From Callipepla californica brunnescens (lineage: Eukaryota > Chordata > Aves > Galliformes > Odontophoridae), in NCBI GenBank assembly GCA_023055505.1, contig JALIRH010000002.1, forward strand, positions 58,919,233-58,983,232: a DNA stretch of 64,000 nt, in the 5' to 3' direction. Below are positions 1-8,170 of this stretch, piece by piece; the stretch's first letter is position 1; each line of letters starts with the position of its first letter. A program made the position numbers and the translations under genes. The notes below the pieces were generated by a model. The model was not told the DNA's origin. It worked only from the letters and a program-made list of their open reading frames with translations, and did not search any database.

Positions 1-505
1 CCACTGTATAAAAGAAGACCACAGAGCACTATTAAATCTTCAGACTCTAATTATTAAACCAGAATTTTGTTGGACATAATGTGAGTTTGCTGGTATAGTA
101 TAGTTTCCCCAATGTACGTGTGACTTTTGAAAACAGATCTGTTTTTCTCAGGATATCTCAAATTGATCACTTCATTGCCACGGTATATATTCGATAGGTG
201 TGATAGGATTTATTGTAAAATTTATTTGTAAAAGATGTATACAGTAGAGATAATAAAGATGTGATTGGAGAACTTGAGTCCTTACAAAGTGGAAACAAAT
301 TTGATATTTATTTTTGTAACGATATAAAGCTTCTAGTAATTTATGCAAGTTGTATTGCAATGGAATCTGAACTTTTTGTAAATAAATTTTGCCTGGTTTT
401 TATTTGAAACGTTGATGGTTATACAATCTTTGGTTGTTTAACGAGAATTCTTTACTAATTTATATCTCTAATTGTAAATAAAAACAGACTAGTCTGCAAC
501 AATAT
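1..505 (+). other. Probable distal 3' UTR and polyadenylation region of an upstream gene
   Basis: This stretch has no supported reading frame but looks like the end of a plus-strand mRNA. AATAAA hexamers occur at 252-257, 381-386 and 477-482. The last is followed by a CA-type cleavage context near 496-502 and a GT/T-rich downstream element (ATGGTGTTTTTCG, about 504-516), the standard arrangement of a vertebrate poly(A) site. AT-rich ATTTA-containing stretches near 217-225 and 302-312 resemble AU-rich mRNA elements. Two TGTAAATA motifs (377-384, 473-480) fit the Pumilio recognition sequence. The coding part would lie left of the window, so the gene cannot be named. Long 3' UTRs of this texture are common for developmental regulators, but that is inference; RNA-seq is needed to prove transcription. 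Confidence 0.5.
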
Positions 506-516
506 GGTGTTTTTCG
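477..516 (+). terminator. Candidate main poly(A) signal with downstream GT-rich element
   Basis: AATAAA at 477-482, a plausible cleavage site about 15-20 bases further on, then a T/G-rich stretch. The hexamer overlaps a TGTAAATA motif. An alternative upstream signal is at 381-386. Confidence 0.5.
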
Positions 517-1140
517 TTCATTTCCCCCAAAGTAGTAATCTATTATCCAGAAAATGACGAAAGTTGTAATTTCACTGGTGCAGCTTAAAACGAGAACATA
601 AAATGAGTAAGCAATTTAAATATGTTGCGAAGATATGCTCTGCATAAATTAATTCATTCTGGGTCGTTCTGTTCTACTGAAGCCTTAAATGCACACATGT
701 GTGCAAATACGTATTTATATACATGCATGCAAACGCGTAGAGAGGGCGACATGCATGTTTCTTATAAACTGCATTGGGTGTGAGGTAGCTCCTTATTAGA
801 GTTAATGTTCTTTACATCCAACGTTTCTAGGGAAAACAAAACAGAATTATAATCAACTGCAGTTTATTTCTAATTTCTTTGTTTCTGCTTCTAGCTAAAA
901 TGTGCAAGCACGGAAGCATGAAGAGAAAGAATCTGATTCCTGTTTTTAATGATTTTTTCCTTTTTTCCTTACATCTTTAATTTGGTAGTCATAGAAGAAA
1001 TCCACCTCGATTGAACTCATAAAATCGGCTAACTAATCATTTTAATTTTCAGTAAAATAATGGGAATCCGCATATAATATAATTTCAGAAAAGAAACGAA
1101 CAATCATTTATTTTCCCCAAAAGATAAATTGAGTGAATAT
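510..1140. other. AT-rich intergenic stretch with no gene seen
   Basis: Apart from the palindrome cluster, this segment holds only AT-rich sequence with no ORF, repeat family or RNA gene that I can recognise. Confidence 0.6.
691..758. repeat. Cluster of five short perfect palindromes
   Basis: GCACACATGTGTGC (691-704) is directly followed by AAATACGTATTT (705-716). CATGCATG (722-729), ACGCGT (733-738) and ACATGCATGT (749-758) then follow. All read identically on both strands. Much of the segment alternates purine and pyrimidine, so cruciform or Z-DNA formation is conceivable. The first palindrome contains an E-box-like CACATGTG. The function is unknown. Confidence 0.7.
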
Positions 1141-1900
1141 AGCTTACGGTTATAAAACAAGAATAATAGCTTCTTAGATTGCCCTTTAATCAATCATACA
1201 CTTATTTTTCAAGAGGCTCATCTATTTTATTCCGTGATTAATAATCTTCCAGCGTGAGAGCATTATTAGATCCCAGCAGGGGAGATCCTGAATGCTTTTA
1301 GCTGCTTTGGAATGGTCAGTTGGGGTTCATTATGGTCTGATATTGAACAATTTATAAAATCTTGTCTAAACATCTGCCAGCTCAGATAGGCCGATGTGTC
1401 TGAAGATGGGAAATTGCTGGACCAGTTGATATTGACAAACGGATCTCTCTCCAGTGGCTTTTTGTTCACTGAAAATTAGTGGCCTCTTGCTCAGGTCTTG
1501 TTAGAAAGGGCATTTGAAAGTGATCTTAGATACTTCAGGCATCAGCCTTGGGAATGTTAACTGGATAAAGAGCCGCGCTAGGCTGGAGTCGGGAAATATG
1601 TTGCGATTATATTAAACAGGGGGGAAAAAGGCGTTGTGTTCTTAAATGCATGTACGTAATCCCCCTGATCTATCTCCCCCGGCCCCCTCTGTCGTATTTT
1701 ACCCCTATAAAGCTGTCTAAATGATTGAGAAAATGCATGTGTTTTTCAGCTGATAGGGCAGAAATTAATATTGTAATTCTGGGAAACTCTGGGATCCATC
1801 TAGCTAAATATAAAACACCGAAGATCTGTGCAGCTGGAGGCCTGCTCATCTTCTCGTGTTGTTGAGCAATGCTTCTCTTCTCCTAAACATCCTGGTTCTC
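1140..1900. promoter_or_regulatory. Candidate conserved noncoding element
   Basis: The sequence is complex, moderate in GC and free of simple repeats or transposon signatures, unlike the desert further right. It contains homeodomain-type TAAT cores (for example GTGATTAATAATC near 1236), a run of balanced-composition sequence at 1260-1580 and a CRE-like TGACGTG just beyond, near 1907. No ORF is convincing. This texture, next to a 3' UTR and a CpG-rich block, suggests an enhancer-type conserved element. Conservation was not tested. Confidence 0.3.
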
Positions 1901-2739
1901 ATTGAAGTGACGTGTCGTTCTGTCTGTGAGCAGAGCGTAGTGCAATTAGGTAGAGGCTAAAAAGCAATTCGGTTTTTCCCTCCTATTTAGCGTGTGATGT
2001 AAATGCAAGTAAAGACTAAAACCATCCTCAGGAGTGCCTTTTCTGTTCTGTTTGGGCAGAACTCACAGGGGAACTGCTTAAGTTTGGGGGACGCCTGAAC
2101 TTTCTTTTCCTTGCTCTCCCTCCTGTTCCATCCACCCCCACCACCCACGTTTTCTGTTCCAGGTCTCTGTCGGACACAACGTGAACATTTCAATTGGTAA
2201 AAACCAAAAGCTGTGGCAGAGATTAAAAAAGGCTAACGACATTCCTTTGATGTTTATACGCCCGAAGACTTATAAAAGATTTCCATAATTTACCCACCCT
2301 TGCTAGTATTTAGACCTGGATTTCTTTCTGGAAAGAAAAGTAGAAAGACTTGGAAAACTCGCTTTTAAATATTCGCTCTGTATGTTAAACCCAGTGGACT
2401 TCTCTCCTCCCCCGAGAAATTCACGAGTGGCTCAGAAATGCAGATGGGCGACACCCAAACGATTTGGCAAATAAACTTCTTTTTAAAAACAGAAATTAAT
2501 GGGCGAGGAGCGCATATTCGGCGTCAATTGAGATTTAATAATCGAAATTGAAAGCAGGAGAAAAGCGGAGCCCTGTTGGATCGTTGGCACGAGCAGTGCG
2601 ATTATTTCAGGATAACGAGGAAGAGGCGTGAGCGATAAAATACACCGCTTTGCGTACAGTTTATTTCATAACGATGCTAATCACCCCGTCGGGATTAAAA
2701 CCTCACACCCCAGTCTATATCTGCTCCTGCTTCACCCCC
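1901..2739. other. Transition into CpG-rich block, no gene seen
   Basis: Mixed-composition sequence in which CpG frequency rises towards 2400-2740. Short minus-strand frames (for example 1987-2193) have no recognisable domain. It may continue the neighbouring noncoding element. Confidence 0.4.
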
Positions 2740-3135
2740 CTTCCCTCCCCTCGTTTCGGAGCGGGAGAGACAAACGCTCCTCTCCGCGGGGCCAGAGGTT
2801 TCATTAGAGCTGATTTATTGAAATTCAGCCTTTAATCTCAGGTGGGATCCCCGAGGAATCGGCGCTGTCGCCAAATAGGAAGAGGGCAGCTTTCCACCTC
2901 GCACTTCCTGGGCTGCGCTCTGCTTCTCTCCCTGCGAATGTCAACATTTGTTCTCAATAAGAGAGTTATTGTTTCAGGAAAGCTGCTCACCAACTGCCTG
3001 CCGGAGCGGAAAAAAGCGTCACCCACCTTTGTCTGACGGGCGGTGGGGGGAAGGGACGGGGACAGAGCGCAGGCAGCAGCGGACGGACAGACGGACGTGG
3101 GAACTGCTCCTGGACACGAGCTCCGGCCGGAGGGG
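2740..3135. promoter_or_regulatory. CpG-rich segment 1
   Basis: GC and CpG are clearly enriched over the rest of the window (for example around 2755-2800 and 3000-3130). Frames on both strands overlap here, which is typical of GC-rich DNA having few stops, and none contains a recognisable domain. It could be a CpG-island promoter or an untranslated exon of a noncoding transcript. No clear TATA box or start site is visible. Confidence 0.45.
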
Positions 3136-3960
3136 AGAGAGCTAATGGGAGTTAACCGAGGGCAAAGTTAATAGAAAGCTCAGCGATAACAATAACGATA
3201 ATAAAACAGTTACGACAAATAAAAAGGGAACCTTTCCCAAAGTCCTTTCTCGGAGGAGGAGTCGAGCTTTTTAGTGGGAGGATGGTTTCCAGGTGAAGAA
3301 GCGAGCCGCAATGTGCAGCGCCCGACCTGGCGGAACTCTCCGCTAACGGCCCCACACTGGCCGTGCCCAACCTCGAGGATAAGGGAGAGGAAAAAAAATA
3401 AATAAATAAAAGAAGGAAAGAAAGAAAGGAAAAAAAAAAAAAGAAAGAGACGATCCCAATCCTCTTGCCATTGGAAGTTTCTGCCTCTGCCACGTGTTAC
3501 ATCTCACTTAAAGGCAGTTCAGAGTCACCGCGCCGCTGAGAACCCGTGGCAGGGACGTAATCAATACCGGAAGGATTTTATTGCTTATTGAATTTTGGAT
3601 AAGAAAGGGAAAGGGATGAGAGAGAGAGAGACGGAATTTACACTAGGTCGATACGTTGCTTTCTGCTTTCAGCATATCCCGGTGCTTGGGCAAGCTTCTC
3701 ACGATCAGCTTAGTTGAAAAGAGCCTTTGGAGTGTAGGAATTGAATAACAGTGGTAAAAGAGATTGGTAATAACAGTAGCGCTGCACATGAAATAAAATG
3801 AAATTCACCCCTTTGTTTTTAATCCGTTAACTAATAACTCAGGTATGCTTCTGGCTTCTAAAGAATTAAAAGGGAAGCAGCAAAGAAGAAGGAAAAAAAA
3901 AAAAAAGTTCAGAAACAAAGGGATCCTCGGTGCATATTCAAAGCACCAGTGCATCTAATC
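3136..3960. other. Purine-rich and A-rich linker between CpG segments
   Basis: This contains A-rich runs (3391-3444, with AAATAAATAAATAA and GAAAG units; 3891-3906), an E-box CACGTG at 3491-3496 and an (AG)n run near 3616-3632. The minus-strand 113-codon frame at 3152-3493 is mainly phenylalanine and serine encoded by the A-rich run and is rejected as a gene. Confidence 0.5.
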
Positions 3961-4350
3961 CCCGATTACTACGCGGTGACTTCGAAGCAGAGCCTTTATG
4001 GACATCGCGGAGGGGAAGTGCAGCCGGCGGAGAACGTCGGGGCTGCGACCCAGGGCAGTGCTACCTGCGGGCACCCCGCCCGAGGGGGCAGAGGGACCCC
4101 CGCCTCCAGACGAGGGGAACGTCGGTATTTCACATCCAATCCTGGCCAAGCACGCTGTTTCCCCGTAGGAAAGCAAGAGACGGAGGGACAGGGAGGGGGC
4201 AGGCACCGTGCGGCCCCTGAGCCGCGCCCTTCATCTGACTCCAGTCGGAATTTACGGACCTGAAGGGCGGACGCTGGGCCAACCGGGCCCGCATGGCCTT
4301 GAAAGGCAGCGCAGAGACGGCAGCGTCGCTCCTTCTCTGTCTGTGACGGG
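3960..4350. promoter_or_regulatory. CpG-rich segment 2
   Basis: Dense CpG and GC (around 3970-4120 and 4200-4330) with overlapping frames on both strands and no recognisable protein domain. It is probably part of the same discontinuous CpG-rich regulatory block. A noncoding exon or promoter is possible. Confidence 0.45.
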
Positions 4351-4445
4351 GGATCTCAAAATAGCTAATATTAGGGAGGAAAAAGAATTCTTCGCGCTCC
4401 CCTCACGGATACCGTCGTTGCTCGGGCTTTTAAAAATCGTTCAGG

Positions 4446-4465
4446 AAAAAAAAAAAAAAAAAAAA
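4446..4465 (+). repeat. Poly(A) tract
   Basis: About twenty consecutive A residues. No retroposed body is recognisable upstream, so it is treated as simple sequence. Confidence 0.85.
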
Positions 4466-4499
4466 GATAATAAGTATGTGCATTTTTATAGGGAGATAA

Positions 4500-4680
4500 A
4501 TTGACAATTTATTGTGTATAACTTCTGATCAATTATTAATCGTTAGTGTCAACAACAGGGTTATAATTACCTTCGGTTATTTAAAGGAATATTTATTTTT
4601 TCGTCTCTCTGATCTGGTAATTAGCTAATGCTCTGGAGTAATGAATTCAAAGCTGATTTGATACTGATTGAGGCAGTTTT
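4500..4680. promoter_or_regulatory. Homeodomain-site-rich noncoding segment
   Basis: A run of TAAT/ATTA cores lies between the CpG segments: CAATTATTAATCG near 4530-4543, TAATTACC near 4564 and GGTAATTAGCTAATG near 4616-4630. This clustering is typical of enhancers read by homeodomain factors. The assignment rests only on motif density. Confidence 0.3.
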
Positions 4681-4709
4681 TCTCCCTCTCTTTTGGCAGC
4701 TTCTATGGC

Positions 4710-4733
4710 GGGGGGGGGGAGGGGGGGAGGGGG
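4710..4733 (+). other. G-quadruplex-capable G tract
   Basis: G runs of 10, 7 and 5 separated by single A residues on the plus strand, beside CpG-rich sequence. This easily satisfies the G3+N1-7 quadruplex pattern. Confidence 0.7.
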
Positions 4734-4955
4734 TCGCGCATCTCCCCCCTGTTTGCAGAAGAGTCCACGCAAAGGCAAATCGCGGTGCGGTTCACTTTTC
4801 AGACCATAAATAACGATTCTGGGAGGAAAAGGGCGAAATGACAAACAAATAGAGCGCAGCTGGGATGAATAAGGCTGATCAAAGTTAGCGGGGGCCAGCA
4901 CTCCTCGCAGCCGCAGCAGGTCTAAGTCCCATAAAGGTGCCAGCAACCCTTACCT

Positions 4956-4978
4956 CTCTCCCTGAGATCAAGGGAGAG
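4956..4978. repeat. Short perfect inverted repeat
   Basis: CTCTCCCT (4956-4963) pairs with AGGGAGAG (4971-4978) around a 7-base loop. The stem is too short to call an RNA gene. Confidence 0.5.
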
Positions 4979-5138
4979 GGTGAGCGGGGCATTTTAACCC
5001 CCTGACATCTTCTCGCTAGTGGAGGAGGAAAGAAAAAAATATTTTAAGAGGAAAAAAAAAAAAAAGAAGAAGAGGCTAAGGGAAGCAGGGGGGTGTGTTT
5101 TGGTCGAGTTCTCAATGCTTTCAAGCTCACCTAGGCAA

Positions 5139-5157
5139 GGGAATAGGGTGGGGGGGG
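5139..5157 (+). other. G-quadruplex-capable segment
   Basis: GGG, then AATA, GGG, T and a run of eight G. Four G3 runs with short loops can be drawn. Confidence 0.5.
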
Positions 5158-5329
5158 ACCCACCTGGAGCCCGCACTAGACCCCACGTATGATGCGCTGG
5201 GCTGGCTGCTCTCCTCGGAGTGAGGGAAGCGTATCCTTGCGCGCTTAAATGCTCAGCCCTGGGGATGGGAAAGCGAGAAATTATGATTTTTTTTTTTCTT
5301 TCTTTCATTCTTTTTCCCCCTCCTTGCGG

Positions 5330-5540
5330 GAGCTCCATCACGAAGGGCAGCCCACAGGGACCGCGGCTGTGCCTGGCTCCCAGGTACGGAGCGTGGGTAG
5401 CCCCTCCCTCGGGTCTGGGAACCGGCAACCAAGAGCAAGTTCCCCCCCCGACCACCTCGCCCTACACGCGTGGGGTGCTGAGCCGAGGAAGGAGCTGCAC
5501 CGCTCCCCTGCCCGCCCCTCGCTTTGCTTTCCAGACTTCC
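5330..5540. promoter_or_regulatory. CpG-rich segment 3
   Basis: GC-rich sequence with repeated CpG. Four or more overlapping frames cross it on both strands (for example minus 4994-5455 and plus 5249-5629), none with a known domain and several ending in low-complexity poly-F or poly-K encoded by T/A runs. It is interpreted as regulatory or noncoding exon sequence. Confidence 0.4.
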
Positions 5541-5579
5541 ACCTAATACAGACGAGGTCTCAGAGCCAAAGAGCACTTT

Positions 5580-6060
5580 TCGTTTTTAGCGCGGTGAGAT
5601 TTATTTTGCGACAGGTCTGCTTAAGGTAGAATGCGTGTATCTAACAAATATAATAGGTGTAAGCCGTGTATATAAAATATTTCCGCCGTGCAGCAAAAGT
5701 GCGGTGGGAATTGAAGTTCGAGATGCAAGTTCTACAATTAATTCATCCTGACAGGTTTGACATCGCCGGGCTCCCTTTTTCCTGCAACTCTGTCCGCAAA
5801 TGAATGCCGCTTCCAGAGTGTATGTTTTAATTTGTCACATCAAGGCAATAAAAGGCAGCAATATATACTTAAGCCAGTTAACATTGTAATAACAGGTTTA
5901 AAGGAGCAATTAAATGGTAGTGAGTCGCATGTCTGACTTTCTATAGGCATTACCACATCAATGGTACCTTTTAGACCGGCTATAACTTAGCATGATTGTC
6001 TCAATTAGTTTAGCTACACGATAGTTATTGTGAACTCTTTGTGAGTAATCAATGTTACGC
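5580..6060. promoter_or_regulatory. Candidate conserved noncoding element
   Basis: About 480 bases of complex, non-repetitive, mid-GC sequence with many potential factor sites: AATTAATTCATCC near 5736-5748, AGTTAACATT near 5877, AGCAATTAAATGG near 5904 and CAATTAGTTTAG near 6002. It has no transposon signature and no ORF over 60 codons. Position between CpG segments 3 and 4 supports a cis-regulatory role. Cross-species alignment would decide. Confidence 0.35.
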
Positions 6061-6149
6061 AAGCTTATGGGAAGGAGTCCTTAATAGGGGTGAGCACCCG
6101 CTAACTAACGTGGATCTCTTCTTTCCAAAACACACCTTTCTTTTTTCGT

Positions 6150-6168
6150 CCCCCCCACCCCCCCCCCC
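6150..6168 (-). other. C-rich tract, quadruplex-capable on minus strand
   Basis: C7-A-C11 on the plus strand, giving G11-T-G7 on the minus strand. Four G3 runs can be drawn. Confidence 0.55.
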
Positions 6169-6279
6169 AACTCTTAATTTCCTTCTCCCGGCCCGAAAGA
6201 AAGAAACAGTTATTTATAGTCTTATAAATCTGTTTCCGCGATCGGTGTAGCTGAACGCAGATTTATAGGCGCATAACTA

Positions 6280-6615
6280 CTTCTGCTGCGGCCGATAAAC
6301 GAAGCAGTCGCCTCGGTCCGGCGAAGGGACCACTGCTACATCTTTCATTTCTTTTAGTGTCGTCCGTCCCGGCTGCTGATCGTCACGATTCGGCCGCAAG
6401 TAGCCCTGAGGGACGCTCACACGCAGTGATTTGTGTGGGTACAGCCCTCTCGGGCGCCCGGTTTCACCCCGGTGACACCGGAGCGAGTGCGGATCGCGTG
6501 GCGGAGCCCCGCATCGGGGTGCGGGGGAACAGCGGCGGTTCCGCGATGCCGGGATGGGAAATGAGGAGTAGTGCGGGGAGAGAGATCCTGCCGGAGCCGC
6601 CGGCCGCTTAGGAAC
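6280..6615. promoter_or_regulatory. CpG island (densest in window)
   Basis: This has the highest CpG density of the window, with CpG every 8-12 bases from about 6357 to 6605, in contrast to the CpG-poor desert that starts right after 6700. It looks like a true CpG island that escapes germline methylation. Frames at 6277-6633 (minus) and 6357-6611 (plus) have no recognisable domain. Possible roles are the promoter of an unannotated transcript or a Polycomb-type regulatory island of the neighbouring gene. Confidence 0.55.
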
Positions 6616-8170
6616 TTGGTAATTCGTCTCCACCTCCAGACTCCTTCATTAAGTACCGAGCCACGGGGGACTGATGCAAAAGGGAGGGCTGCGAATTTGG
6701 CGAGGCTCGTGTGAGCTGCTTCGAAACGCGACCAAGTTTGTAATGTTTTCTGTCACGGGAAAAAAAAAAGAGAGAGAAAAAAAAAAAAAAAAAAAGAGTG
6801 AGGGAGCGTGTACCATTAAAATTTAAGATAAACATGACACAGGGAAATTTTTTTTGGTGAAGTTATTCTCATTAGTCCCAACAATGTCTCGCCATTAAAC
6901 AGGACTGGAGTCAGCCTTAGTCTCAGGATTTCAGATCTGCAAGCTGTTCTTTTTTTTTTCTTTTCTTTTTTTTTTTTTTTCATGTACATTACATTTCTGT
7001 CATGCTTTGCAGCATAACACGATATCCCCAAAGAACCCAAAAAAGAAAAAAAATACTCTGACAGCAACCATTAGTTAAGAGTGCAATGAATAAACTCCTT
7101 GCACAAGAGTATCAGGACTAATTAAGATTCTGTTTAGCAGTCCTGGATGGAATGTTAATGTAGCTTTGACTTACTGGGAATAAGCAGGGGGAAAAACTCC
7201 ATTTTAAGAGGAATGCTGGGGTGATAACATCTCTCACTTCTTCTGTCCAAGGTCTGCCCAAGCCTGTTACAAAGTCATTATCTCAAATTACTCCTGTACT
7301 TCATTTTTAGAGGGTTTGGGCAAGATCCCCTGGCGTTGAAGCTCTGCCTAGAGCCTCACAAAGCCAATACTCTCTAAGGGGATAAAGGCTGAATCAACCC
7401 ACTATCTCTACCTTCGAGAGTTTGCTGGTACCAGTTCCTTGGACAAATACAGCCAGGATTCTGGAGGCAGATTAGGATCTATTGCTGGCGTCTCCTCGAA
7501 AATCCCTAAAGGGTTTTTGACCCTTTGAAGTTTGGTCTATTTTGCTTACACAGAAGTTTACATGATTAAGTCAGGATTTTACAAGGCTCAACAGGGCAAA
7601 TTTAGTCACCTCGGAACACTCAACACTAATAAAATAAAATAAAATAAAAAAGGCAAGAAAAAGTAAAATAACCAGTTGAGTTGTCCTGATACTTGTTTAA
7701 CTTCAGAAGTACCAGGACACTGTGGTATTCATGGCAATTAGCTTAATAAAGCAGAATATATCTGTAAGGAGAAAATGCCTGCAAGGCTCTTTCAGCAGAG
7801 AAGGATAACAATCTCCTCCTCTCCTTAGGAATTTATTATTATTATTATTTATTTCATTTTGATAGCGTAAATTTCCCTCCCTTCTCTCCCACTGGCTGTA
7901 AATACAGCTATGATTCTCTGTTTCTTGGAGAATGGATATCATTTTCCCAGGTCCTTCTCAGTGTCTCTAAGATTTCCAGTCTGCTTTTTCTCTCCTCATC
8001 CAGGCAGTTGCTTTTTGTTTTCCTTCTTTCTTTCACTGTTAAACAAGCACGCCTAATCCTTCTTTCTGAAATAAACTTTTGGAAGTGCTTTACTCGCTAA
8101 AAGCAGCCTCTCACGGCACAAATCTTTGCTTGGGAGCAGAGTGCTGTGAACTGACAGCATAAACAGGAGA
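6616..8170. other. Transition to AT-rich DNA with simple repeats, no gene seen
   Basis: This contains A-rich tracts at 6760-6796, T-rich tracts at 6950-6980, (AAAAT)n around 7628-7650 and a short ATT repeat near 7830-7850. No gene, RNA or transposon is recognised. Confidence 0.6.

Noticed and set aside
3152..3493. 113-codon minus-strand frame
   Set aside because: Its N-terminal half is a poly-F/S translation of A-rich sequence; no recognisable domain.
4956..4978. Hairpin as a microRNA precursor
   Set aside because: The stem is only 8 bp, far shorter than a microRNA precursor.
4994..5455. 153-codon minus-strand frame
   Set aside because: It lies in GC-rich DNA with few stops, overlaps three plus-strand frames, has a poly-F stretch from an A tract and shows no domain.
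6277..6633. 118-codon minus-strand frame in the CpG island
   Set aside because: An overlapping plus-strand frame exists, and composition reflects GC-rich DNA rather than a protein. No motif recognised.
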